DNA of 64,000 bases, taken from positions 2,719,001 to 2,783,000 of the forward strand of contig NZ_CP073721.1 of the NCBI RefSeq assembly GCF_025264685.1. The letters are read 5' to 3'. Of the stretch, positions 1-7,679 are shown one piece after another. The DNA comes from Dactylosporangium roseum (GTDB lineage Bacteria > Actinomycetota > Actinomycetes > Mycobacteriales > Micromonosporaceae). A program made the position numbers and the translations under genes. The notes below the pieces were generated by a model that was not told where the DNA came from, ran no database searches, and was given only the letters and a program-made list of their open reading frames with translations. Each line of letters begins with the position of its first letter. Position 1 is the stretch's first letter.

Positions 1-124
1 CACCGCCGGCTCCCTCCTGCTGCCGGCCGCCGTGATGATCGCGCTCGGCGCGGCCGGAGCCGCCCTGTCCATCCGCCGCATCACGTCCATCGACCCGCTG
101 ACCGCCCTGGGGAGCGCCCGATGA
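1..124 (+). CDS. FtsX-like ABC permease, C-terminal end (partial)
   Basis: The frame beginning at base 2 encodes about 40 residues and stops at 122-124. It shows a hydrophobic segment (LLLPAAVMIALGAAGAAL), a basic turn (SIRRI) and then DPLTALGSAR. The last helix followed by a DPLxAL tail is typical of FtsX/MacB-type permeases. The stop overlaps the ATG of the next gene (ATGA at 121-124), so the two are translationally coupled and probably form one transporter. The rest of the permease lies outside the window, so its substrate cannot be judged. Confidence 0.8.
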   Translation, partial: TAGSLLLPAAVMIALGAAGAALSIRRITSIDPLTALGSAR

Positions 125-804
125 GCCTCGACCTGTTCGACATCACCCTCACCTATCCCGACGGGGACACCCGGCTGACGGCTCTCGACCGGGTCAGCCT
201 GAGGGTGCCGGCCGGCACCGCCACCGCCGTCATCGGTCCCTCCGGTTCCGGCAAGTCCAGCCTGCTGGCCGTAGCCGCCACCCTGATCACGCCCGACAAC
301 GGGCGGGTCGTCATCGCCGGCACCGAGACCGCCGGGATGAGCCTCGAACAGACCACGGCGCTGCGCCGCGAAACGATCGGGATCGTCTTCCAACAGCCCA
401 ACCTGATCGCCTCACTGACCGCCGCCGAACAGTTGCAGGTCATGGCGCACCTCAATGGCCGCTCACCCCGGCACGCCCGCGACCGCGCCGAGCACCTGTT
501 GGCCGCGGTGGGGCTGACCGGACAGGCGGACCGCCGGCCGCACCAGCTCTCCGGTGGGCAGCGTCAGCGGGTCAACATCGCCCGCGCCCTGATGAACGAA
601 CCCGCCGTCCTGCTGGTCGACGAACCCACCAGCGCGCTCGACCACGACCGCGGTGCGGCGATCGTCGACCTGCTCATCAATCTCACGCGCGAACGCGGCA
701 CCGCCACCGTGCTGGTCACGCACGACCACGGCCACCTCGACCGCGTCGACCACGTCGCCGAGATGGTCGACGGCCGGCTGCGCACCCCGGCCCCGACCCG
801 ATGA
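121..804 (+). CDS. ABC transporter ATP-binding protein, LolD/MacB type
   Basis: A 227-residue single ATPase domain that powers the FtsX-like permease just upstream. Visible motifs are Walker A (GPSGSGKSS, about residues 39-47), a Q-loop (VFQQPN), the signature LSGGQRQRV (about 141-149), Walker B with the catalytic Glu (LLVDEPTSALD) and the H-loop (VTHDH). Length and the FQQPNLI segment are typical of the LolD/MacB/FtsE group. Members act in efflux of peptides or drugs, lipoprotein release or cell-wall signalling; the substrate here is unknown. It overlaps the permease by 4 bp. The next gene is convergent. Confidence 0.9.
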   Translation: MSLDLFDITLTYPDGDTRLTALDRVSLRVPAGTATAVIGPSGSGKSSLLAVAATLITPDNGRVVIAGTETAGMSLEQTTALRRETIGIVFQQPNLIASLTAAEQLQVMAHLNGRSPRHARDRAEHLLAAVGLTGQADRRPHQLSGGQRQRVNIARALMNEPAVLLVDEPTSALDHDRGAAIVDLLINLTRERGTATVLVTHDHGHLDRVDHVAEMVDGRLRTPAPTR

Positions 805-834
805 CCTTGCCGCACGGCAGGCCGCTCGATCTCA

Positions 835-885
835 TGATCATGGGAAAGATCTGGCTGTCGGGACAGCCACATCTTTGCCATGATC
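835..885. repeat. Inverted repeat / hairpin between convergent genes
   Basis: Two arms of about 24 bases (GATCATGG.AAAGAT.TGGCTGTC and its near-complement, with two or three mismatches) flank a very short loop. It lies just after an ATPase gene and before a convergent gene, so it may act as a transcription terminator, but there is no T-tract. The right arm runs into a 35-bp sequence (879-913) that recurs at 26752-26786, so this may be one copy of a dispersed palindromic element. Confidence 0.65.
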
Positions 886-913
886 TGTGAGTTGCCCGGA
901 CCGGAGCGCGCCG
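879..913. repeat. Dispersed repeat, copy 1
   Basis: The stretch CATGATC-N3-GAGTTGCCCGG-N-CCGGA-N-CGCGCCG matches 26752-26786 at about 30 of 35 positions. Both copies are intergenic and have the same orientation. Some similarity continues past the core (a shared AGCGGCG). Neither copy looks coding. Confidence 0.6.
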
Positions 914-1007
914 CCCGGGTCCAGCGGCGACCGCGAGCGGCAGACGCCCGCCCGCACGACTGCGCGGCACCGTCCCGTAGCGCAACACCTTCCTCGGCGT
1001 GGAGCCG

Positions 1008-1035
1008 AGCGCCGGCCGGTGATTCGGCCGGCGCT
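1008..1035. terminator. Hairpin, likely bidirectional terminator
   Basis: Perfect 11-bp arms AGCGCCGGCCG (1008-1018) and CGGCCGGCGCT (1025-1035) enclose a six-base loop. It sits 16 bp from the end of the convergent gene on the minus strand and after the plus-strand ABC genes, as expected of a shared terminator. There is no clear U-tract, which is common in high-GC actinobacteria. Confidence 0.6.
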
Positions 1036-1050
1036 TCGCCGCGCGTGCGC

Positions 1051-1374
1051 TCAATGTTCCTCGGCCTGGCGCGGCGGCACCCCCAGCATGGCGCAGGCGT
1101 CGTGGTACATCCGGGTGACCTCGACCCGGATCTGGGGCCGCTCGGTCAGTGGAGTGCTCCACGGGACGCGGACGATGCGGGAAGCTCCGTCGACGGTCGC
1201 GGCGAAGTCGATTCCAGCGCCGTCCAGCCCGCTGACCGTCGCGGCGGTGGCGTCCGGCCGGCCGCCGAGGGACCGCACGATGAGCAGCGAGTCTTCCGGG
1301 TGGTCCAGGTTCATGTGTGCGGCCACTGCGTCGATGACCTGCTGGCTGAACGGGTTGGTGCTCTGGTCGGTCAC
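1051..1374 (-). CDS. DUF2470 domain protein (small heme-utilisation-type domain)
   Basis: A 107-residue protein that is essentially one DUF2470 domain (AHMNLDHPEDSLLIV near the N-terminus, then a GLDGAGIDF strand). This fold is known as the partner domain of HugZ-like heme-degrading proteins and also occurs alone. The start is GTG at 1374, one base after the stop of the upstream gene, so it ends the four-gene unit 4319 to 1051. A complete heme oxygenase gene lies in the same operator-defined group at 16021-16704, which supports a link to heme handling. A catalytic role for this short protein cannot be shown from sequence. Confidence 0.75.
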   Translation of the reverse strand: MTDQSTNPFSQQVIDAVAAHMNLDHPEDSLLIVRSLGGRPDATAATVSGLDGAGIDFAATVDGASRIVRVPWSTPLTERPQIRVEVTRMYHDACAMLGVPPRQAEEH

Positions 1375-1375
1375 G

Positions 1376-1834
1376 TCATGCCTCCGTCTGGACGCGGGTC
1401 TCGTTGATGATCGTGCGCATCTCGATCTTGCTACCGCGCACCCAGTGCCAGGTGCGGCAGCGGTTGTTGCCGTCGTCCGACAGCACGATGAGTTCGAAGA
1501 GCCGCAGGTTGGCGTCCTTCTCCTTGTAGATCCAGGTCAGGTAGATGGTGTTCTCGTCGACACACCAGGTGACACCGCGAATCCGTTCGGTGTCGAAGAT
1601 CATTCGGCCGTATCCGTCGTAGCTGCCGGGAAACTGGTGCACCTCCTCCCGGCCGTCCGGCCAGGTGTAGGTGTTGACCTGGTGGTACTGGTACGGCCCG
1701 GACTCGGGGAACTGGCACGACAGGTGCGATCGGTGCTCGTCGACGATCTTGCCGGACGGGTCCAGGTAGATGTAGGTGCCTTCCCAGTCGCCTTCGTGCC
1801 TGGCCAGCAGCGGCATGCCTTCTCGGATTCCCAT
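1376..1834 (-). CDS. Calycin-like (DUF3598-type) beta-barrel protein
   Basis: A 152-residue protein without signal peptide. It alternates aromatic and charged residues as in small beta-barrels (GDWEGTYIYLDPSG, YQYHQVNTYTWPDG, GVTWCVDENTIYLTWIYKE). The pattern resembles calycin/DUF3598-like barrels that bind small hydrophobic ligands, but I do not recognise a characterised relative. The start at 1834 has a good ribosome site (GAGGAGC seven bases upstream). It lies between an aldehyde dehydrogenase and the DUF2470 gene in one operon. In this context it may bind or convert a cyclic or lipophilic intermediate; this is inference. Confidence 0.6.
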   Translation of the reverse strand: MGIREGMPLLARHEGDWEGTYIYLDPSGKIVDEHRSHLSCQFPESGPYQYHQVNTYTWPDGREEVHQFPGSYDGYGRMIFDTERIRGVTWCVDENTIYLTWIYKEKDANLRLFELIVLSDDGNNRCRTWHWVRGSKIEMRTIINETRVQTEA

Positions 1835-1854
1835 GGTGCTCCTCAGCGTGGGTG

Positions 1855-3264
1855 TCAGGGGGTGTGCCACCACGGATCTCGGGTGGGCGAATGGTTGGTG
1901 ATGAGCGTCTGTTTGCGCACGAACCGTCGGATGGATGCCGCACCCATCCGGGAGCCACCCAGACCGCTGCCCCGGAACGAGTTCTTCTCGCCCTCGTGGA
2001 TGAGCGCGGTGAGTGCCGCGTCGTTGATGCTCACCGCGCCCACGTCGAGGCGGCGGGCCACCGCGGCCGCGGCCTCCTCGTCCGGGCCGAAGACCGCACC
2101 GGAGAGGCCGAAGGCTGAGTCGTTGGCCAGCGCGACGGCCTGCTCGACGGTGTCGAAGGTGGCGACCGGGAGGATCGGCCCGAAGGTCTCCTCCTGCATG
2201 ATCGCCATGTCCTGGCTGACGCCGGTCAACACCGTCGGCCGGATCCATCGTCCGCCGCCGTGCTCCTCGATCACGCCGCCGCTGTGTACGGTCGCGCCCT
2301 TGGCCACCGCGTCGGCGAGCTGGGCCTCGATGATGCCGGCCTGCACCGGATCGATCAGCGGTCCGAGCATGCCGTCGCCGGGCTCGGGCCAGGCCAGGGT
2401 GACCTGGTCGGCCTTGGCGATCAGCAGTCGCACCAGTTCGTCGGCGATCGACTTGTGGACGTAGATGCGTTCGATGGACAGACAGGACTGGCCGGCATTG
2501 GCGACCGCGCCCCAGAGCAACGCCGAGCTGGCCCGCTCCAGGTCCGTGCCGGGCAGGACGATCGCGGGATCCTTTCCGCCGAGCTCCAGGAAGGCGGGGA
2601 TGAACACGGCGGCCGCGGCGGCGCCGACGAGCCTTCCGGTCGGCACGCTTCCGGTGAAGCACACCGCGTCGACCATCGGGATCAAGGCCGCGCCGACGTC
2701 CCCCGCGCCCTCGACGACCCGTACCACGTCGCGCAGGGCGGGCACGCGGAGGATGGTGTCGCGCAACGGGGCGATGAACCGCGGGGTCACCTCGCTCGGC
2801 TTGACGATCACCGCGCAACCGGCGGCGAGTGCCGGGATGGCATCGATCAGGCCGAGCAGCAGCGGGAAGTTCCACGGGCTGATCACGCCGACCAGCGGAT
2901 ACGGCCGTGGTCCAGTCTCGAGCGCGATCCCCGGTACCACCCGCGACGGCATCGTGACCGGCGTGAGCAGGTCTCCCGCCGCGTCCGCCCACCGGCGGGC
3001 CATCGCGACGACCTGACCGGCCTCCATCGCCGACTCGTACTGCCGGCCGGTGTCGGCGAGCAGCGCGGCGGTCAGCGGCTCCGCCGCGGCGGCCAGCTCG
3101 TCTGCCCAGGCGTGCAGTGCGGCGGCGCGTCCGTCGGTGCCGAGCGCGAGCCAGGCGGGCTGTGCGGCGCGCAGGCCGGCCACCAGTTCCCGCAGCCGCT
3201 CGGGGGAGGGCGGGGCGAGCAGCCGCTCCACCCGGCCGGTGCGCGGATCCCGGACCTCGGTCAC
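1855..3264 (-). CDS. NAD(P)-dependent aldehyde dehydrogenase
   Basis: A 469-residue ALDH-superfamily enzyme that oxidises an aldehyde to a carboxylate. Visible are the cofactor-domain segment VISPWNFPLL, the VKPSE loop, the FTGS turn, the general-base motif LELGGKDP, the nucleophile motif NAGQSC and the late EETFGPILPV motif. All catalytic residues appear intact. Its GTG start overlaps the upstream nitrilase-like gene by four bases (GTGA), so the two are co-translated. The substrate is unknown; it presumably acts after the nitrilase-fold and cupin proteins of the same regulon. It is not specifically like betaine or succinate-semialdehyde dehydrogenases. Confidence 0.9.
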   Translation of the reverse strand: MTEVRDPRTGRVERLLAPPSPERLRELVAGLRAAQPAWLALGTDGRAAALHAWADELAAAAEPLTAALLADTGRQYESAMEAGQVVAMARRWADAAGDLLTPVTMPSRVVPGIALETGPRPYPLVGVISPWNFPLLLGLIDAIPALAAGCAVIVKPSEVTPRFIAPLRDTILRVPALRDVVRVVEGAGDVGAALIPMVDAVCFTGSVPTGRLVGAAAAAVFIPAFLELGGKDPAIVLPGTDLERASSALLWGAVANAGQSCLSIERIYVHKSIADELVRLLIAKADQVTLAWPEPGDGMLGPLIDPVQAGIIEAQLADAVAKGATVHSGGVIEEHGGGRWIRPTVLTGVSQDMAIMQEETFGPILPVATFDTVEQAVALANDSAFGLSGAVFGPDEEAAAAVARRLDVGAVSINDAALTALIHEGEKNSFRGSGLGGSRMGAASIRRFVRKQTLITNHSPTRDPWWHTP

Positions 3265-4319
3265 GACACGATCCCCGCTTCCCGGAGTCGATCGATGTTG
3301 GCCTGGTGGCGCCGCACGAAGAAGGCACGCTCGGCGGACCGGTCCCGCAGCCCGTTGGCCGGGTCCAGGTCGTACCGGGCGTACTCACTCGCCCACAGCC
3401 CGGTCTTCACGCGGGCGAGCAGGTTGCTCATCGCCGGGCGGGCGCGTTCCCGGCGCAGCGCGGCGACGTCAACTTCGGCTGCGGCGACCAGGCTCTCGCC
3501 GCTTGCCGCTCGGGCCAGCGATCGACCGAGGTGGTCGACGATCTCGGAGTGCCCGTTGGTCGAATCGCCGGACAGCGGGATGCCGGAGATGCCGGCGCTG
3601 TTCGCGGACACCACCACGGCCAGGTTCTCCACCGCGCGGCTACGCCGCGCGAACTCCTTCGGGGTGAGCTCCGGGCTGGTCGCCTCGCTCGTGGAGTGCA
3701 GGAAGATCTCCGCACCGCGTAGGGCGAGGGCCCGCGCCAGCTCGGGGTAGAGGATCTCCTCGCTGGCGATCGCGGCCAGGTTGCCGATGTCGGTACGGGC
3801 GACCGGGAACACCGCGTCGAGGCCGTAGCGGTCGAGGTAGGAGTCCCACACGTCGTACGGGCTCGGCGTGTAGAGCGAGTGCAGCCGCCGGTAGCGCAGC
3901 ACGACGTTGCCGCCGGGGGCGAACACGACGGATCCCTGGAAGTACAACCCGGGGTAGTGCTTGTCGGTCTCGTAGGCGTTGACCGTGAGGAAGACGCGGT
4001 GGCGTTCGGCGACGCCGGCGAGCCGGTCGTATTCCGGGCCGTCCGGGTCGAGCGCGGCCTTCTCCGCCCACACCTCGATCGGGTCGCCCATCGGGAACCC
4101 GGTCAGCGCGTACTCCGGAAGGACGACCAGCCGGGTGTCGGTGCCGTGCCAGGCGACCGCCGCGGCGATCTGCTGACCGATCCGTTCGATGGCGGCGCCG
4201 ATGGCCTCCCGCGCCTCGGTGACGCTGAGCCCGTTGACCGCCCGCGTCGCCGTCTGCAGCGCGACCGCGCGGAACGCTGTGGCATCCGGTCCGGTGCCTG
4301 CGCCGGGTGACATCGACAT
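3261..4319 (-). CDS. Nitrilase-superfamily protein lacking the usual catalytic Lys and Cys
   Basis: A 352-residue protein with a carbon-nitrogen hydrolase fold (LVVLPEYALTGFP, YPELARALALRGAEI). Members hydrolyse amides or nitriles with a Glu-Lys-Cys triad. Glu69 is present in LPEYALTG. The Lys position in the Y-R-K-x-H motif reads YRRLH (Arg145), and the Cys position six residues before YPEL is Ser186. Either this is a pseudoenzyme or it uses altered chemistry. I chose ATG 4319 because GGAGG lies eight bases upstream; a longer frame to 4352 has no such site. It is first in the leftward operon and faces a shared divergent promoter with three copies of the regulon operator. Confidence 0.8.
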   Translation of the reverse strand: MSMSPGAGTGPDATAFRAVALQTATRAVNGLSVTEAREAIGAAIERIGQQIAAAVAWHGTDTRLVVLPEYALTGFPMGDPIEVWAEKAALDPDGPEYDRLAGVAERHRVFLTVNAYETDKHYPGLYFQGSVVFAPGGNVVLRYRRLHSLYTPSPYDVWDSYLDRYGLDAVFPVARTDIGNLAAIASEEILYPELARALALRGAEIFLHSTSEATSPELTPKEFARRSRAVENLAVVVSANSAGISGIPLSGDSTNGHSEIVDHLGRSLARAASGESLVAAAEVDVAALRRERARPAMSNLLARVKTGLWASEYARYDLDPANGLRDRSAERAFFVRRHQANIDRLREAGIVS

Positions 4320-4360
4320 GCGGCATCCTCCGTCCTGGTCATCGCGAGCCAATCAGTTTT

Positions 4361-4397
4361 ACGACGTACTGTCAATATCATGCTGACACATCGTCGC
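4361..4397. promoter_or_regulatory. Two operator-like pseudopalindromes (sites A and B)
   Basis: Site A, ACGACGTACTGTCAA (4361-4375), and site B, CTGACACATCGTCGC (4383-4397), each match the 15-bp consensus CTGACA-AAT-TGTCAG at about 10 or 11 positions, strongest in the GACA/TGTC cores. On the minus strand, site A contains TTGACA (4375-4370), a good -35 for the leftward nitrilase-like operon. A repressor bound here would block that promoter. Six further sites are found at 4463, 13173, 16787, 16809, 16830 and 18431. Confidence 0.65.
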
Positions 4398-4444
4398 TAT
4401 CGCGGCGCGCGACGCCCGTGCTCGGCGCCTCGCCGCCGGTGTTC

Positions 4445-4477
4445 TTGACCCTTCCAAGTTTTCTGTCATATTGTCAG
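4445..4477 (+). promoter_or_regulatory. Putative promoter of the cupin gene with overlapping operator (site C)
   Basis: TTGACC (4445-4450) and CATATT (4467-4472) are 16 bases apart and fit a sigma-70-like promoter for the rightward cupin-tetR unit. The -10 region lies inside CTGTCATATTGTCAG (4463-4477), which matches the regulon palindrome at 13 of 15 positions. This arrangement suggests direct repression, with the downstream TetR gene as the natural candidate. Confidence 0.6.
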
Positions 4478-4543
4478 ATAAATGTTTGGCCGGCCGACCT
4501 GTCCGCGGTCTCCGGCGGCGGGTCATGCGAAGGGAAGTCATCT

Positions 4544-5803
4544 GTGCGACCCCATGTCGAAAGCATCCAGGATTCCGACTATGTGTGGCATGCCGCCGAG
4601 CTCGTCCGTGGCTCGGGGCGGGCAAGCGAGCGACGGTTGTCCGTGGACGAGGAGGACGGCTCCTCCTCGCTGCGGATCGACTTCCACACCGACTGGCACC
4701 GTGCGGCCGGGATCCACCACGCCGACACCGAGTACCACGTCCTCGAGGGTGAGATGACGTACGGCGATCGGGTCATCGGCCCCGGCGCCTACCTCTACGC
4801 GCCGCGCGGCGTGCCGACCGACGCGATCCGGTTTCGCGAGGGCTCCCGCATCCTGCACTACCGGGAGTTCGGCGACGCCGGCTTCGATCCGGTGGACTCG
4901 CTGTCCGCGCCGCGCTGGGCGGACGCCCGGGAAGACGTCATCGTGCTCGACACCGAGTCGATGCGGTGGGACGCGGTGCCCAACCCCGGCCCGATGCCGG
5001 GGCTGTTCGTCAAGTATCTGCACGTCGACCCGGTCACCCACTTCTACACCCGGTTGGTGTACGCCCAGGAGGGCTGGACCGACCACCGTCTGGCCCACCA
5101 CCCGTGCTACGAGGAGGCGTACACCACCCAGGGGAAGATGTCGTACAGCTTCGGCGACCTGCGCCCGGGGGCGTACTTCTTCCGCCCCGCCCGGATCAAG
5201 CACGGCCACTTCACCGCGCTGGAGGGTGGCACCACCTGGCTGTTCCGTTCGGACGGCGAGCTGTTCAACTGGTACACCCAGAACGAGTGGGTCCGCTGGG
5301 GTGGTGAGGCGGTCAACTACGGCCCCGGCGGCACCCGGATGACCTGGTCGATGTCCAGCCACGACATCGCCGGCGGGCGGAGTTGGCGAAGCGGCAAGGA
5401 GATCGAGATGCTGGAGCGGTCGGTCGCCTATCAGCGCTCGGTCGGCGCCGACGACATCGACTACCGCCAGCACGGTCTCGGCTCCGACCGGAGCCTGATC
5501 GAACTGGCCAAGGCCGTCGACGCGGCCCGGTTGCAGGCCGGGCACGACAGCAACCCGCACGACCGCTCGCACGGCGACGACCATTCGCACGACCAGGGCC
5601 ACGGACACGTTCACGACCACGCCGCGTACGGCTGGCCCGAGCCGTCGAGCCTGGAGCACCCGGCGGAACGGACCGACGAGTACCGGTACAACTGGGCGGC
5701 CGGTCGGCCCTGGCGAACCGGCGATCCGATCCCGGCACCGGTACTCTCTTCTCTGCCGGTACGCAGCCGCTCCATGGGCCGCTGGGACGGCGACGGAATG
5801 TAG
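4544..5803 (+). CDS. Bicupin protein with His-rich C-terminal segment
   Basis: A 419-residue protein with two cupin-like halves: residues about 40-120 (HHADTEYHVLEGEM, then PRGVPTDAIR) and about 170-250 (HHPCYEEAYTTQGKM, then PARIKHGHFTALEGG). Both halves carry His/Glu/His patterns able to bind a metal. Near residues 330-365 there is a remarkable histidine run (HDRSHGDDHSHDQGHGHVHDH) that could store or deliver a metal ion. GTG at 4544 was chosen because AAGGGAAG precedes it. Cupins include dioxygenases, isomerases and decarboxylases; the reaction here is unknown. The gene is divergent from the nitrilase-like operon and followed by a TetR gene. Confidence 0.75.
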   Translation: MRPHVESIQDSDYVWHAAELVRGSGRASERRLSVDEEDGSSSLRIDFHTDWHRAAGIHHADTEYHVLEGEMTYGDRVIGPGAYLYAPRGVPTDAIRFREGSRILHYREFGDAGFDPVDSLSAPRWADAREDVIVLDTESMRWDAVPNPGPMPGLFVKYLHVDPVTHFYTRLVYAQEGWTDHRLAHHPCYEEAYTTQGKMSYSFGDLRPGAYFFRPARIKHGHFTALEGGTTWLFRSDGELFNWYTQNEWVRWGGEAVNYGPGGTRMTWSMSSHDIAGGRSWRSGKEIEMLERSVAYQRSVGADDIDYRQHGLGSDRSLIELAKAVDAARLQAGHDSNPHDRSHGDDHSHDQGHGHVHDHAAYGWPEPSSLEHPAERTDEYRYNWAAGRPWRTGDPIPAPVLSSLPVRSRSMGRWDGDGM

Positions 5804-5872
5804 TCGACCGGGTGTCCGGTCCTGTCGTCGACGACGGGCCGGGCACCCGACTCGCTGAGGGAGAGTTCTGCT

Positions 5873-6568
5873 GTGCCAAGGATCATCGGAGGATCGCTCG
5901 ACGAACATCGCGAGCGCATGCAGGAACGCATCTTCACCGCGATGGCACAGCTTCTCCGTGAACACGGGTACGGCGCGATCACCCTCGCCGACGTCGCGGC
6001 CGCGGCCGATATCGGACGAACCGCCATGTACAATTACTATCCGGACAAGGAGACCCTCCTCCTTGCCTACGCCGCGCATGAGACCGAGCGCTATCTGAAG
6101 GAGCTCTCGGCGGCCCTCGCCGACGTGACCAACCCGGTCGACCAGTTGCGGGTATTTGTCCGGATGCAGCTCCAGCAGCTCACCACCCAGCACATCGCAC
6201 CCGGCTCGTTGTCCAACGTGCTGACCGACGCCGGACACCGCCAGATGCTCGAGCACATCGCGCCGCTCCACAGCGTCCTCCGGAACATCATCGTGGACGC
6301 CGTGGAGCAGCGGTACCTGCCCGAGGACGATGTCGACCTGCTGCTGCCCCTGGTCACCGCGTCGATCGCCGGGCGCAGCACCGCGGACCTGCGGGGCAAG
6401 CGACTGGCCCGCGCGATCGACACCACCACCACGTTCGTGCTGCGTGGCCTCGGCGCCAAGCTCGACGCGGACGGCCACCCGCGCCGGCTCGCGCGAGCCG
6501 TCACCGGGCGGGTTACCGCTGGTCAGGTCCCGGCCGGGCGAAGCCGACCGAGCAAGGCGGATCGGTGA
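5873..6568 (+). CDS. TetR/AcrR-family regulator, candidate master repressor of the region
   Basis: A 231-residue protein with a TetR helix-turn-helix at about residues 15-60 (AMAQLLREHGYGAITLADVAAAADIGRTAMYNYYPDKETLL) and a variable ligand-binding C-terminus. GTG at 5873 follows GAGGGAGAG. It lies 69 bp after the cupin gene in the same unit, whose promoter overlaps a palindrome shared by several units up to 18 kb. It is therefore the best candidate for the repressor of the regulon, with autoregulation. The last 56 bp overlap the convergent next gene. The inducer is not evident; a heme-derived product is a guess. Confidence 0.85.
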   Translation: MPRIIGGSLDEHRERMQERIFTAMAQLLREHGYGAITLADVAAAADIGRTAMYNYYPDKETLLLAYAAHETERYLKELSAALADVTNPVDQLRVFVRMQLQQLTTQHIAPGSLSNVLTDAGHRQMLEHIAPLHSVLRNIIVDAVEQRYLPEDDVDLLLPLVTASIAGRSTADLRGKRLARAIDTTTTFVLRGLGAKLDADGHPRRLARAVTGRVTAGQVPAGRSRPSKADR

Positions 6569-6872
6569 CGATCCGGGTGTCCAGAAACGTCCACCAGTCG
6601 TCCTGGGAGACCCGCTCGGCCTCCCAGGTGTTGTCCTGCTTCAGGGTGGCCAGCGCCGCGCGGTACCGTCCCCAGGCCGCCTCGTCGGCGAACCCGGCCC
6701 AGTTCTCCATGACGTAGACGTCACCGACGACGCTGTAGTACCAGCGCACGCTCTCCACCATCGGCAGGTCACCGTAGAAGAACCGCTCCCGGTTCTCCAG
6801 CCAGTGCCAGAACCCTTTCATGTCCTGCCGTGCCCGGGCGTTCAACCGCATCCGGTAGACGAGATAGATCAT
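6513..6872 (-). CDS. Small dimeric alpha/beta-barrel-like protein
   Basis: A 119-residue protein, MIYLVYRMRLNARARQDMKGFWHWL then VRWYYSVVGDVYVMENW, with the beta-alpha-beta-beta pattern and aromatic content of ferredoxin-like dimeric barrels (ABM/NIPSNAP-like). Such proteins include small monooxygenases and heme-degrading enzymes, but no catalytic signature can be named. ATG 6872 is preceded by AGGGG. The stop lies inside the 3' end of the convergent tetR gene (56-bp overlap). It starts only 10 bases after the stop of the DUF1838 gene and is probably the last gene of the transporter operon. Confidence 0.6.
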   Translation of the reverse strand: MIYLVYRMRLNARARQDMKGFWHWLENRERFFYGDLPMVESVRWYYSVVGDVYVMENWAGFADEAAWGRYRAALATLKQDNTWEAERVSQDDWWTFLDTRIVTDPPCSVGFARPGPDQR

Positions 6873-6881
6873 GGGTTTCCC

Positions 6882-7679
6882 CTACGATGAGGTGTGACCG
6901 GCCAGCTTGCGGAAGTAGGTCCAGCTTGTCTCGTTCGGTTCGGTCCAGGACTCGGGCGCGGTCGCGTAGTGCGGCGCGTGAGCGGCGACATATGCCTGGG
7001 TGCGGTGCGGCATGTCGGTGTAGCGGTCCAGCTTCATCCCGCGGCAGTGGAAGGCAAGACCGCCCGGTCGCGAGCCCATCCGCATCCACGGCAGCCACGG
7101 CGACATCCGCGCCCAGGACAGCACGTGCGGAAAGCTCGCGCTGTGCTCGTCGGTGAGGACTTCGGCCGGCGCGTAGAAATGGAACAGCTCCAATGCGCGG
7201 TAGGTGTCGTCGGCCGAGCTGTCCGGGTAGGCGGCGACCGGCAACGGTGACGGGTATGCCAGCGGGATGTCCAGGTTGAAGCAGACCTGGTCACCGAGCG
7301 GTGTGATCGACACCTGGAACGGGCCGCGGGGGCCGTCCAGCAGCCAGCGCTGGTTCACCGGGTCGTTCCAGACGTGCAGGACGTCGACCGTCTCGCCGGT
7401 GAACGGGTTGTGCCACGCTGTCAGGATCTCGCGGTCCCGCGGGTCGAGGTAGAAGGCGGCTTCCCGGGCCAACATCTCGTACCCGCCGGCCACCCGCACC
7501 AGCCGGGCCACGTTGAATCCCTCGAATCCGAACAGGCGCAGGTAGGGCTGTTCGGGCCCCCAGGCGTAGACATCACCGCTCCACCAGACCGTTACCTCCC
7601 GCCCGTCAATCGCCGCGCGGGTCTTGGCCAGCGCCTGCAACTGCTGTTCCGGAGTCAGGTTCGGAATGCTGAGCGACAC
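6882..7679 (-). CDS. DUF1838 family protein
   Basis: A 265-residue protein recognised as DUF1838 from the YLRLFGFEGFNVAR segment, the HNPFTGE motif, HVWNDPVNQ and the late PWLPWMRMGSRPGGLAFHCRGMKL block. No signal peptide is seen. The family has no firmly assigned activity; members occur in catabolic clusters for aromatic or terpenoid compounds. GTG 7679 is preceded by GGAGGGACC. Its first 74 bp overlap the end of the upstream ATPase gene, so it is co-expressed with the importer and probably acts on the imported compound or a derivative. Confidence 0.75.
   Translation of the reverse strand: MSLSIPNLTPEQQLQALAKTRAAIDGREVTVWWSGDVYAWGPEQPYLRLFGFEGFNVARLVRVAGGYEMLAREAAFYLDPRDREILTAWHNPFTGETVDVLHVWNDPVNQRWLLDGPRGPFQVSITPLGDQVCFNLDIPLAYPSPLPVAAYPDSSADDTYRALELFHFYAPAEVLTDEHSASFPHVLSWARMSPWLPWMRMGSRPGGLAFHCRGMKLDRYTDMPHRTQAYVAAHAPHYATAPESWTEPNETSWTYFRKLAGHTSS

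Noticed and set aside
887-2464. Long open frame opposite the DUF2470, calycin-like and ALDH genes
   Set aside because: It is antisense to three well-supported genes, has Arg/Ser-rich low-complexity translation and no domain; it is a high-GC shadow.
3261-4352. Longer start for the nitrilase-like gene at 4352
   Set aside because: No ribosome site precedes it, whereas GGAGG stands eight bases before ATG 4319; the longer form would also reach close to the operator.
4538-6478. 646-codon frame on the minus strand over the cupin and tetR genes
   Set aside because: Translation has no family motif and covers two genes with clear domains and ribosome sites.
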